A stretch of 64,000 nt of DNA from Hansfordia pulvinata (lineage: Eukaryota; Ascomycota; Sordariomycetes; Xylariales), in contig BJKQ01000008.1 in assembly GCA_006538405.1 (NCBI GenBank), positions 863,501 to 927,500 of the forward strand, read 5' to 3'. The first letter of the stretch is position 1. Each line of letters opens with the position of its first letter. Below the pieces are notes generated by a model that saw only the letters and a program-made list of their open reading frames with translations, was not told the DNA's origin and did not search any database. The translations under genes and the position numbers were made by a program. Positions 21,257 to 32,991 of the stretch are shown here, in pieces.

Positions 21257-21887
21257 GCTGTGCCGGTTGCCACTGCTGCTGTGCCCCTTGCCATTGCTGC
21301 TGTGCCGGCACAGCGGGCATGGGCAGAGGGTTCAGCAGAGGCCGCGCGTTTGGGACCTGGGGATAGGGGGCCGGGGCTTGCTGGGGTGCATGGGGAGGCA
21401 GATAGCTCGTGGCCATGGTAGCGCGGGGTTGCTGAGTGTAGTCGATGGACTCGGGACTCGCGACGAAGCCGCCGGTCTCTGGAAATGTTGGCGCGGCATT
21501 CGGCCAGTAAGTGAAGGGGTTCAGCATCTGTGGCGGCGGTACGTGGTTCTCGGGCCCGGGGACGAAGGGAACGGCGTTGTTGATCGGCGTGGCTGCTGCT
21601 CCGTCTCCTGTCCCCGGCGGCGGCGGGTATTGCGAAGGCCTCTGGAGCTCGTATCCCCAGGCTGATGCGTCCACGTTGTTGTTGTTGTTGTCGTCGGCAC
21701 CCGCAGCAGGCGGGGCCGGCGCATCAGAGGTGAAGGCGTGGTTGAGCCCCATTCCAGTGTTGTCACCATTGCCGAAATTCCAACCAAGGCCTTGAGTGTC
21801 AAACTCATTGCCCAATTCGGAGAAATCAGGGATATGGAAGTTGAACCCCCCTTCTGGGAAGGAATTGGTGTTGTGGTCCTCGGCCAT
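18568..21887 (-). CDS. Large polyQ protein with Cys/His cluster; one frame break and one in-frame TAG
   Basis: Not a family I can name. ATG 21887 begins MAEDHNTNSFPEGGFNFHIP. Disordered Q/N/P-rich sequence with a polyQ run precedes a compact region (about residues 320-520): RFAYDRFGGLAPGRLTAREM, then CLFGDCPVANGTIRQGF near residue 397, FDPFHNAGYAHLYCLERHF near 435 and RPDTRHFPHEQRN. The pattern C-x4-C ... H ... H-x2-C suggests a zinc site. A basic, then acidic, low-complexity tail follows with an 18-Q run and several KRQR/KRRRR patches that could be nuclear signals. At the C run 19770-19773 the frame shifts by one base with no GT..AG pair available. The frame then meets TAG at 18876-18874 (about 1,004 residues), but continues open for about 101 codons of acidic, aromatic sequence (FDPNQDFAALLGLDGGDLLG, ending FGFDWAAYDSL). 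The final TGA overlaps a GTGAGT donor, so the true end is uncertain. Possibly a transcriptional or chromatin protein; that is inference. Confidence 0.6.
19576..19631. repeat. CTG/CAG trinucleotide run, about 18 copies
   Basis: Uninterrupted CTG on the plus strand, read as CAG and encoding the longer polyglutamine tract of the minus-strand polyQ protein. Pure CAG tracts of this length are prone to length change. Confidence 0.95.
21224..21257. repeat. TTG/CAA trinucleotide run
   Basis: Eleven TTG units on the plus strand, read as CAA and encoding the N-terminal polyglutamine tract of the same protein. It uses CAA whereas the C-terminal tract uses only CAG. Confidence 0.9.
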
Positions 21888-24688
21888 GGCTTCGGGTCAA
21901 CTAGGACAGTGCAGGTGCGTAGCAATGGCGACAGCGTAGTTCACACGAACAGACGCAATAGTCCGAAGTGGGTGCGACTTGTCCAAGTTGCCCCAGAACA
22001 GGCGACGGCGATCGTAGAACTTGGTAAGGCGAGGTGCGGATCGAAGATTGCTGTTGTTTTCAAAACTGTTTCGCTGCTCTCTTATACGCTTGCTTTGCTA
22101 TCTTCTAAGACTACCATCTTCAATCGATGAACGACAACCCGAGGGGGTTGTGTTCAAACTAAATACGCCATCTTGCGTTGCTTCTTTATCCAGTAGTACA
22201 ACAGTCAAAGACCTTGTTCGCCTGTTCATGCTACGGCCGGATGAAAGACGCAAGTCAGAAAAAGAGCGTCTCTGAACAAGCTCCATTGTTCACATTCGGC
22301 TCGAGTGCACAGGGCCGACAAAGACGGGCCCCAGCCCTGGCCGAAGCTGTTTACAACTTTCTTTGGCTCAGGAACGGCTAAGCCCCGAGCCAAGGGCGCC
22401 TTTTCCCAGTCTCGGCTTTCGAGCCTTCGACGGTCGGGCGTCGAGGAGATTCGAGGGATGACTCCAGTTTGCGAGCGGTCACGTCTTAATATAGCGTGAT
22501 ATAGGTCTATGGCCTTGTTAGCAAAGGCCCGATATGAGATCCTTGAACAGATGATGGTGTAGGATGGTCATCAGGAGTTATCGCACTTTCTCTACAAGAG
22601 TGTTCAGAACAGGTCTGTGAATAATGCTAATTATCCTCATCACGAGAACCGGGGGGTAGAAGTAGGAATGCAGTTCAGCTTACCTTCTCAATGGGAGCCC
22701 GCAAGCGTCCTCACGAAGCTCTGCCGTGATTCAGCTGGTGCGGGCTGCCACCTGACCACTCCTTGTGCGCGATAGCATTCCTGCTCGAAGGCAGTATTGC
22801 GTCCTAGTATGATAGCGTGCCATGATGCGGTGTCATTGTCCTCGTTTTGGAGGGGGCATGATCAACCAAGCAGCACTATATAGCAGGGACCGAAGGTTGG
22901 CAAAAACCTTCTGTTTCTATCTCGCAAGCCTTGTGGGCAAAATGGCCCTGGGCTCCTTGAGAACGGTCCGCATTGTCGTGAGAGCCCAGATGCGGAGGGC
23001 TGGAACAGGTGTTGAATGGTTGAGGGAAACCAGATGGGGGGATTGCAACCGATCGGTCGTCCTCGAGTATTTATTGCACGATGGAAAATTTGGGCTGTTA
23101 TCGGAGGCCGATAAGCCGGCCCCGTTAGTGGAATATGTCCGTGCTGAATTGAAGCCGACGACTGGACTGAAGCATCATGCACGTACTCGTACCTTGTTAT
23201 GCATGACCTCGCATCAGGGCTTTTATGGGGTCAGCCTCACCAGTCACAGCCCACCAGTTGCGAGGTGCAGAACGCTTGACTCAAGAGAACAGCCAATATC
23301 TTCCATTGGCGGTAGACGATGAAGAATAGCAACTGCTCAACCAAGGCTCCATGTAGGACGGTACCTGCGTAGAATGGACGTGGTACCCGTAAGCTGACGT
23401 TTTTTGGGTTCTTCCGACGGTCCCGTCCCCTGCCGGCAGATACCTGGTAAGGTAGGCGTTTATCGTTGTTGGTGGAACGCCAGGTTGAGGAGGGGCACTT
23501 GGAGGCCATACCGGCCTGCTCCAGAAGCCCATGCCAACCATGCCCCCGCAGTATCACTGCATGTGTCGGATTGATTCGTCGCATACGACCGTCTACGACG
23601 AGCCAGGAACGGGCAGCGCAGAGGGCAGAAATAGGACATGACCCCCTCCGCGGCCTTATCACATGAAGCCATTGGTAACACTGGCGACACCATCAGATGG
23701 GAGTGGCGCGTCGGGCGCTTCCGTGTTCATGCCAGGGTCGTCGTAATCGTTCCTCTAGTCCCGGGAGAGAACGAACAAAGGCGTTCCCGAGTCTACTCCA
23801 GCTACACCTACCTACATCGTGCTGCATGCACCGAATGTATCCAGAATGCTGAGCGCGGCACGAATCGCCACCTCAGGAGGTACTTGAAATGACCCCACCA
23901 TCAACATCATGAATGGCCGTATTCTCTGTACCGGCGCTCCCACTCTTGGTAGGGACTGGATTGAAGCGAGCAAAAGTAGCCCCCCGCCCCGCCTTCAGCG
24001 CTTCGGGCCCACTCTACATAGGGCCTTTTAGGGGGCCGTACGAGTAGGTGCCTCCCGGGACCTCCATGGGTCCCGGATACGAGAGGGCGTGCCAGTGCGT
24101 GTATGGTACGAGTACCTAAGCACCCGATCTGAGGTGCCCGGTACCTACCTGACACCTACACGTTCCTTAGATATCCACTCGAACAGGCACAGGCACAAAG
24201 GCACCCGTACGTTCCGTGGACAGGCACAGGCCCAGGAACAGGCACAGTGGAGGACTGCCCACTGGCTGGTCCCGTGTCCCGTGTCTGGGGCTCCGGCTCC
24301 ACACGAGCCCGGTCGACCAGCGGCAGACCTAACCCAACCGTCGTCCTCGTCCCGACCAACCCGCGGCCTGGCCTGGATGCCGACCCAACCTTGACCTCAC
24401 CCTCACGACTGCAGACCGCAGACCGCACGCAGACTGCTCGGTCCTGCTCGGCTCTTCGAGGCTCAGCTCTACTTTGCATGGCCTCATCGTCACCCTCGCT
24501 TGCCACCTGCTTCCTTTCTGCTCTGACGCCCGTCTGACGTCTCTTTGGCCTCGTCCCGCCCGCTCCCCGCCCAGCCCAGCCCAGCCCAGCCCATCGAGAC
24601 CCCCACCGTCGTTGACCTTCCTCGTCTTCGTCGCGCCCGCGCCCGCGCCCGCGCAGTTCGCCACGCTACCGCCGCCGCCGCCGCCGCC
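21888..24688. other. Intergenic, 2.8 kb
   Basis: Divergent promoter region between the polyQ gene and the DIP2-like gene. A 166-residue plus frame at 22822-23322 has no recognisable features and is not called. TACTCGTA lies at 23184-23191; TACGAGTA at 24039-24046 and 24107-24114. Near 24569-24593 there are five CCCAG units, then pyrimidine-rich and (GCC)n sequence directly before the ATG at 24689, which is the likely leader of the DIP2-like gene. Confidence 0.55.
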
Positions 24689-27600
24689 ATGGCGCAGTTG
24701 AGCTCCGATCTGCAGAATAAGCTCGACGAGCTCGAGAAAGAGCTCGAGGTACGTCGCCGCCGCCGCCTCTCCTTCTCCGGCCCGCAAATGCGCCCACTCT
24801 TCGGATGCGCACCACGAACATACTCTCATGCCTTCAATTTCCCCGTCGCAAATCCCGCTTCCATGCCTCCTGTCACCTGGCCACCCTCGTCACCTCACTC
24901 GCCTGGTCTCTTGTTCATCTGCCCTCCTGTTCCGGTTCTTGTCTTCTGGCCCCTCCGTAGAATGGGATTGCTGACGCGCTGCGCTCACGCGCCACTGTAG
25001 GAGGGTGACATCACAACGAAAGGGTACGTTACGAGCCGCGCTCTGCTGAGCCTGTCGCATCCCCCACCCCTCTGCTCTCTCTGGATTGCCCTTGGCATAC
25101 CGAGCAAGCCCGCCGTCATAAACGCCGACATGGCCACTGATAGTGGCGCCCATTGCCGGCTTATGGCGTCGCTCGGTCCCCATGACCATCCCTGTGCCCT
25201 CACCCACGTCACCCCGCACACCCATACGCTCCCGCCCCTGCTTGAGGCTTTCTCCCCATCTTCTCGTTCGCCCGGGCCTTGACTGACAACAGACATCTGC
25301 GTAGATACCAGAAGCGAAGGACGCAGCTCTTTTCCTCCTACGGCAGCTTCAGCATCCCGGCAGCCACCGGAGGCTTGCGCATACACCAGCCCGACGATGA
25401 ACGATATGGCCCCCCAAGCGACGGCGGCAGAAACTCCGCCTTGGCCGCGTTGAGTGCGACCAACCCCGACCCCCCGGACTCCCCATACTCCCCCACCACG
25501 AGGCCAATCTCTCCCGAATGGCGCCCGCAGTCCTCCGGCCCTCCGGCCTCCAGTCACGGCAGCGATCACTTCGCCGGCTTGATGCGTCCCGGCGGCCCTC
25601 TAGCAGACACCATGCGCCCAGCGCTGCAGAACCGTGATTCTCTCTTCCTCAACCCCAGTCCCAGCTTCGGTCCCAACGGCTCCGACCCGCCCACCCGCTC
25701 AGGCACCATGGTGTCTGGCGACTACGCCTTTAAACCCGAGCATCAGGCCCCCTACGACAACACGACTCCCAATCCCCAAGACAGCCGCACCGGTACCATG
25801 CAGGATGCCCAGGGCTATTTCTCCGACTTTGCTGGCCAACAGTCCTACGAGCAGACCCCCGGCGGCGAGTATGGCCCTGAATACGGCGGCCACGTGCCCA
25901 GGTATTCCACTGGCGGCGCCTTCTCGCCGACTGCCAACATAGCCCCTCCCATGCTGGACGCCAACGATCTTCCCTCGGCCGATATCCTGCAGTACATGTC
26001 GCCCCTGGAGCCCCGCGAGGTGCCGTTTGCCATTCAAGACCCCCATGACGAGAACACGGCCATGTCTTCTTTCGACAATATCGCTGCCGTCTTGCGACAC
26101 AGGGGGCGCACCACCGCCAAGCGCCCGGCGTACTGGGTCCTTGACAGCAAAGGAAAAGAGATTGCCTCCATCACATGGGACAAGTTGGCCTCAAGATCCG
26201 AGAAGGTCGCCCAAGTCATCCGCGATAAGAGCTCGCTCTACCGCGGTGATCGTGTCGCCTTGATCTACCGGGACACCGAGATCATTGACTTCACCATTGC
26301 GCTACTGGGTTGCTTTATCGCTGGCGTCGTGGCCGTCCCCATCAACGACCTGCAGGACTACCCCAAGCTCAACCTGATCTTGACTTCCACCCAGGCGCAT
26401 CTTGCCCTTACCACCGACAACAATCTCAAGACGTTCCAGCGCGACATCACCACGCAGAAGCTGAATTGGCCCAAGGGCGTCGAATGGTGGAAAACCAATG
26501 AGTTTGGCAGCTACCATCCAAAGAAGAAAGAGGATGTACCCCCGCTATCAGTGCCCGACCTGGCCTACATTGAGTTCTCTCGCGCGCCCACCGGCGACAT
26601 CCGTGGTGTCGTTCTCAGCCATCGCACCATCATGCACCAAATGGCCTGTCTGAGCGCCATAGTCTCGGCTGTTCCCAATTCTGGTCCTGGTGACACGTTC
26701 AATCGCGCACTACGCGACAAGAACGGCCGCCTAATTGGCGGAGGCGCCAGCAGCGAGATCCTCCTCTCGTACCTCGACCCGAGACAGAGCATTGGTCTGA
26801 TTTTGGGGGTGCTTCTGAACGTCTACAGCGGGCACACGACCGTGTTGGTGGAGAACAAGGCCGTCAACTCCCCGGGTCTGTACGCTCACCTAATCACCAA
26901 ATATCGCGCTTCGCTGCTGGCGGCCGACTATCCTGGTCTTAGGACAGCGGCCTTCAACTACCAACAAGATCCCATGACGACTCGTAATTTCAAGAAGGGC
27001 ATGGAGCCCAATTTTCAAGCCGTCAAGCTTTGTCTGATCGACACTCTGACTGTTGACAGCGAGTTTCACGAGGTGCTGGCCGATCGCTGGTTCCGTCCTC
27101 TGAGGAACAATCGTGCTCGGGACGTCGTGGCGCCGATGCTTTGCCTGCCAGAGCACGGCGGCATGGTCATTAGTATGCGCGACTGGCTGGGAGGCCAGGA
27201 GAGAATGGGCTGCCCGCTCGGTCTGACCATGGATGCAGAGCCCGAGGAAGACTCAGATAAAGACGACAAAGACACATCAGTCGCGTCCAATGGATTCGGA
27301 AGTCTTCTGGGTGGTGGCACTACAACAAAGGAGGAAGGGAAGTCCAAGAACGAGATGAGCGAGGTTCTTCTGGACCGAGAGGCCCTGAAGACCAACGAAG
27401 TCGTCGTCATCGCTATAGGAGAAGAGGCTAAGAAAAGAGCGCCGTCTGAACCCGGCGCCGTCAGGGTGGGCGCGTTCGGCTTTCCGATCCCCGATGCGAC
27501 ATTAGCCGTCGTCGACCCTGAGACTGGCCTGCTGGCTTCGCCCCACTCGATTGGAGAGATCTGGGTTGACTCTCCATCGCTATCTGGCGGCTTCTGGGCC

Positions 27601-30600
27601 CTCCCCAAGCACACCGAGCAAATCTTCCACGCCAGGCCGTACAAATTCGAACCTGGCAACCCAACCCCTACTGCTGTTGAGCCCGAGTTCCTCCGCACGG
27701 GCCTGCTTGGCACAGTCATTGAGGGCAAAGTATTCGTGCTGGGCCTCTATGAGGATCGCATCAGGCAAAAGGTCGAATGGGTCGAGCACGGCCATGAAAT
27801 CGCGGAGCACAGGTACTTCTTTGTGCAGCATATTGTCATGTCCGTTCTGCGGAATCTGGCGAAACAGGTCTTTGACTGTTCGGCCTTTGACGTCTTCGTC
27901 AACGAGGAACATCTACCGATCGTGGTTATCGAATCGCCGGCCGCATCGACGGCGCCCCTCACCAATGGCGGCCCGCCCAGACAGCTGGACACGGCCTTAC
28001 TGGACTCACTGTCAGAGAGGTGCATGGAGCTGCTCATGGTCGAGCATCACCTGCGGGTCTTTTGTGTCATGATCACCGCGCCCAACACTCTGCCGCGGGT
28101 GACAAAGAACGGCAGGCGTGAGATTGGGAACATGCTCTGCCGCAGGGAGTTCGACTTGGGAAATCTCCCGTGTGTCCACGTGAAATTCGGCGTCGAGCAT
28201 GCAGTGTTGAATCTGCCTATTGGTGTTGATCCGATGGGTGGCATTTGGTCACATCTGTCTTCCTCATCGCGCGCCGACATTCTTGGCTACGCCGACAAAC
28301 AGTATTCGGGCATCGACAGGCGTGAGGTTGTCATTGATGATCGGACTTCCACACCCCTCAACAACTTCTCCTGCATTACCGACCTGATCCAGTGGCGAGT
28401 CGCACGCCAACCTGACGAGCTGGCGTATTGCAGCATCGACGGCAGAGGCAAAGAAGGCAAGGGCATCACCTGGAGGAAATTCGACACCAAGGTCGCTGCT
28501 GTGGCAATGTACCTCCGTAACAAGGTGAAGCTGAGGCCGCGCGACCACATCATGCTCATGTACACGCATTCGGAGGACTTCATCTACGCCGTCCACGCTT
28601 GCATCAGCCTCGGCGTCGTTGTCATCCCGATCGCCCCCATGGACGAGCGTCGCCTGAGTGAGGACGTCCCGGCCTTCCTGCATCTGATTGCCGACTACGG
28701 CGTCAAGGCCGTCCTGGTCAACGCCGAGGTAGATCACCTCCTCAAAATGAAGGTCGTTCAGCAGCACGTCAAGCAGTCCGCTCAGGTCTTGAAGATCAGC
28801 GTCCCCAACACCTACAACACGTCCAAACCGCCGAAGCAGAACAGCGGCCTCCGAGACCTGGGCATTAAGACCGACCCAGCCTGGGTGCAGACTGCTTACC
28901 CGGTCGTGATCTGGGCGTACTGGACCCCGGACCAGCGCAGGATTTCCGTCCAGCTCGGACACGACACCATATTAGGCATGTGCAAGGTTCAGAAAGAGAC
29001 ATGCCAAATGACCAGTTCGCGGCCCGTTTTGGGCTGTGTCAGGAGTACGACAGGTCTGGGCTTCATACACTCTTGCCTGATGGGTATCTACATTGGCACG
29101 CCGACCTACCTCTTGTCACCTGTCGAGTTTGCGCAAAACCCCATGTCCCTGTTCTTGACCCTCAGCCGGTATAAGATCAAGGACACGTATGCCACTCCGC
29201 AGATGCTGGATCACGCCATGAACGTGATGCCGGGCAAGGGGTTCACCATGCACGAGCTCAAGAACATGATGATCTCGGCAGATGGCAGACCGCGGGTCGA
29301 CGTTTTCCAGAAGGTCCGGCTCCATTTCGCACAGACGGGTCTGGACAGGACCGCCATCAACACAGTCTACTCCCACGTCCTCAATCCGATGGTGGCATCT
29401 AGATCCTACATGTGCATCGAGCCGGTGGAGCTCTGGCTCGACCAGCGGGCGCTCCGGCGGGGCTTGATCTTCCCCGTGGATCCCGAGACGGACCCCAAGT
29501 CTTTGCTCGTCCAGGATTCGGGTATGGTCCCCGTGTCGACACAAATTGCAATTGTCAACCCGAGAGCCGCCTGCTTTGCCACGACGGAGAGTATGGCGAG
29601 ATCTGGGTCGACTCTGAAGCTTGCGTCAAGGCCTTCTATGGGTCTAAGGATCCCTTTGATGCCGAACGATTTGACGGGCGGACCATCGACGGCGACCCCA
29701 ACATCAGTTACGTGCGGACTGGAGACCTTGGATTCCTACACAGTGTGAGTCGGCCTATCGGGCCTGGGGTACTCACGTGGAAATGCAGGTCCTGTTCGTG
29801 TTGGGCAACGTGGGCGAGACTTTTGAAATCAATGGTTTGAGCCACTTCCCCATGGACATTGAGTCGTCGGTCGAGAAGTGTCACCGCAATATTGTGCCAA
29901 ACGGCTGGTAAGTTGAATAGCCCCCTTTTCGCCGTGATTCCAGACGTTAACTGGCTGCCAGTGCCATCTTCCAAGCGGCGGGCTTGGTTGTTGTTCTTGT
30001 CGAGGTGTCACGTAAGCCTTACTTGGCCTCGATCGTTCCCGTAATTGTGAACACAATCCTCAACGAGCATCAGATTGTGGTCGACATCATTGCCTTTGTC
30101 AACAAGGGCGACTTCCCTCGCAGTCGACTTGGTGAGAAGCAGCGCGGCAAGATCCTCGCTGGTTGGGTCACACGCAAGCTGCGGACACTGGCGCAGTTTG
30201 CGATCCGTGATGCGGACGCCGCCTTGCTGGAAGGCCGCGATAGCCTGTCGAACGATGCCCACCGCGCTAGTGTCAGCAGTCTGCGAAGCGGCGCGCATGC
30301 GACAAGCTCGCTGCGGAATATGGAACACGCGCCACAGATCCTCGAGCAGGAAGAGGTCGGACAGCAGATGGATCCGGCGGCAGCCCTCCCACACCACCTG
30401 GGCCGGCATCCGCCGATCGGGCCGGAGGAGTCGCTGCACTCCGCCGACTCATCGGCTCATGACCAGCAATACGGCGGGCCAAGCGGTGGTGGTTACCCAG
30501 ATACGCCGCAGATCCGGATACCTGGCCTAGATGGACAGGACGCTCCTCTGGACAGCGATGAGGCGTGGCAGGCCCACCAAGGAGGCGGACATGATCCGAA

Positions 30601-30673
30601 CGAGGAGGAGTGGAGGCAGGATGCCAGAATGCACATGAATCTCGCAGGGCAGATGGGACAGGGGCAGGGCTAG
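24689..30673 (+). CDS. DIP2/Cmr2-like protein: DMAP1-binding domain plus two AMP-ligase-like domains
   Basis: Homologue of animal DIP2 and yeast Cmr2, a conserved opisthokont family linked to diacylglycerol balance (published for yeast and animals). Exons: 24689-24748 (ends LDELEKELE), 25001-25023 (EGDITTKG, split codon), 25305-29907 and 29962-30673; junctions are GTACGT/TGTAG, GTACGT/CGTAG and GTAAGT/GCCAG. About 1,799 residues. The DMAP1-binding domain is residues 1-60 (EGDITTKGYQKRR), then a disordered P/S/G-rich linker. The first AMP-ligase-like domain starts near residue 282 and its P-loop region is divergent (FSRAPTGDIRGVVLSH). The second starts near residue 1035, with YWTPDQRRISVQLGH at the equivalent place and YGEIWVDSEACV, YVRTGDLGFLH, GETFEINGLSHFPMDIE later. 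There is no carrier or thioesterase domain, so it is not an NRPS. Two one-base breaks, at 29559-29561 and 29766-29769, interrupt the last third of domain two; each is cured by one added base. At the second, a 44-base GTGAGT..GCAG intron is an alternative. Confidence 0.9.
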
Positions 30674-32991
30674 AGAACCGCCTTGCCTTCCACAATAAGG
30701 ACCACAGACACCGTTTCATGGGATAGCACATGGACGGAAGGGCCGTTGAATCTGCAACCAGTGAATGGTGGAACTGCCACTCCTCGCGGCCATAGGCAGC
30801 AGAGTCAATGGTACGGGTGTGGCGTGGGCCCGAAGACGATGCCGGACGACGCGAGTGGTAATCAAGCATCTTCCCGGGCATGCTTTGTCCCGTATAGACC
30901 AGGAGTCTTGAACCACGAGTGATGAGGTCCAGGGGCACATCTACAGGGTTGAGGACTGGCGTGAGCACCTACGCCAGGATACACAACGAGAAGCCGCCGA
31001 TGCATCGCGACGTCGCAAAGCACAGCAAAGTGAGGGGCTCAGAAAACGGCGCCAGGAGAGCATGGTAGCCATGTGAAGGGCTATCCATCGAGTGGGGGCG
31101 AGCATTGAGCGGACGAGGGGCCAGATAAGCAGAGTCACCGAGACGGCTTGCAAGCATGTACATGCTGGCTAAAGAAGTCAGTAGTTTGTTTATGAATTAT
31201 TGTTAAAACCGGGTTGTGTTCTCACGTGGATCGTATGATGAACTGCACAGGTGATTACCGTTTCTGCGCCAGGTCCGCTGATCATAACATGGAAATGCAT
31301 CCGGGCGCCCTTTGAGCTGAACGCACTCCTGCCACAAACGGAAATCAATGGCTGGGATAATGTCCAGCAAATTGAGGTTTTCGCGGCGTTTCCATGACTC
31401 TGTGGAGCGGAAGGCACGTCGCAAAAAGCATAACAACCCCAATTCCTCCGTGTTCCCCTTCTCTCCTCTTGCCGCAGATAATACAAACATATTGCATGGA
31501 AGTTTCCGAAGCCCACAGCCCGTTGAGATGTTTCAAAGATCAGCCCGGCGGTGTCATCCTCGTTGAAGGACCTTGGACACGATAAAATCACAGTACTCGG
31601 CTTGGCAGATTGATGAAAAGCGAGCTGACCTCATTGCTTAATCAGGCTAACTTGCGTTGTAAATTTTGTCCTCAGTTTAGAGCAGCATACTTGAGTATAA
31701 GGACGAGTGCATCTTCATCGGCCCTGTCTGTATCAACCCTCCCGAACTCCTGCGCCCCCCTCGGACACAAATCTATGAGAACGACCACGCTATCTATATC
31801 AATGGGCGGCCTTCTTCCAGAACAGATGTCTATTCAAGAGATGCCCATTGGCCTCGTCTCCAATAGTGACCCCTGGCTCAGCTCACCCATCGCTTCAACA
31901 CGGGACGAGACCAGATGCTGCAGAGTGTAAAAGAATGCATCTTTGTGGCACCCTCCCCGCCCGAACGTAGGTCGGCGAGCTCTCAGTACCTGTTGCCTTT
32001 GCCCTGTGTCTCCTTATGACATGAGGTTACCCCTGCACTCGCCAGCTTGGCTGATTAGTCTCCACGAGGAAGCTGTCTTGCACGGAGAATAAGACTATCT
32101 AAGGCTTTCGCTGTTCGTGCCGGCTCTCGATCTTACAGCGTCATCAGTATGCCCAAGGTTCACCATTACATCCAGCCAATTGGCGAATCTTTCTTATGTA
32201 GATCAGAGAAGAAATCGGACCATGTGCTATCGAGAAAACAAACAGATACTAAAGAGGACGACGACGCTTGGGCCGACTTGGTGGTCGATAGATGGTACCT
32301 ACACTCCGCTGCGTTCAGCGCGGATGGGATGGACATCTTGAGGACTCAGGTACCGCCACATACTATCTGTAACGGAGAGTACCTTGCTGCCTTGGAAGCC
32401 TTAGGTTTAGGTAACTATGATTCGTCCATTGAAGGTGCGAGTACGTACGAGTGAGTACCTAACCTACCCTCAACTGGAACTGCCTCCTCCAAAGCAGGTA
32501 CCCAGATACCTAAGCCCAGCCCGTGGCAGCAGCTTACCTTGGGTAAAGTGCAAGCTCGAAAGTGGAAGCTGGCCTGGCTGCTCCACAATCACCCGCAACC
32601 CCATCGTTTCTCCGTCATCGCCGCCGCCGCCTCTGTCTCCATCGCCATCGTATCCCCAGACTCGCTGCGTTGCGCAGCGACGGCCTCGTCTCATTCCTCG
32701 CCGTCCTCGTCTGGCATTCCAGCGCAGGATCGAGCCTGTCGTCCCAGCTACCCGCCACCTCCAGCCCCGCTGCCAGACTCTGCCCAGCCCGGCAGCTCCC
32801 AAGCTCATCCCAGTCGGCCGCACATCACGCACGCTCGCAGGCCCCTGCACACGGCGGCCCACTGCTGTGACTGTCACTGTCACCGTCACTGTCCCCATCC
32901 CTGTCACTGCCTATTCTCAAACTCTATCGCCATCGCTCGCTTCTTTCCGGCCTGCCACGACGCTCACCCCAATGCCCTCTCACTCCTTCTC
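30674..32991. other. Intergenic, 2.3 kb
   Basis: No intact gene supported. Minus frames at 31190-31591 and plus frames around 31350-31590 are short and overlapping. From 32280 to 32520 there are many GGTACC/TACCTA words and an AGTACGTACGAGTGAGTACC cluster. From 32590 a pyrimidine-rich stretch and the GTCACTGT tandem words (32868-32905) form the leader of the membrane-protein gene. Confidence 0.5.
32149..32454 (+). CDS. Short open frame, 101 residues, doubtful
   Basis: Open frame from ATG 32149 to a stop at 32454. It lacks the serine/arginine bias of shadow frames and has a stretch DAWADLVVDRWYLHSAAFSA followed by YLAALEALGLGNYD. No signal peptide, domain or family is recognised, and it ends inside the TACGAGTA/GGTACC-rich patch. 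It may be a small unknown gene, an exon, or chance. Confidence 0.15.
   Translation: MPKVHHYIQPIGESFLCRSEKKSDHVLSRKQTDTKEDDDAWADLVVDRWYLHSAAFSADGMDILRTQVPPHTICNGEYLAALEALGLGNYDSSIEGASTYE

Noticed and set aside
19647..21665. 672-residue plus-strand open frame opposite the polyQ gene
   Set aside because: Antisense shadow of GC-rich coding DNA; leucine and arginine runs mirror the CAG/CAA tracts.
22822..23322. 166-residue plus-strand frame
   Set aside because: No recognisable domain, signal peptide or constrained composition; left as intergenic.
24689..30673. Non-ribosomal peptide synthetase or biosynthetic gene cluster
   Set aside because: The AMP-ligase domains are of DIP2 type; there is no carrier, condensation or reductase domain and the neighbours are unrelated.
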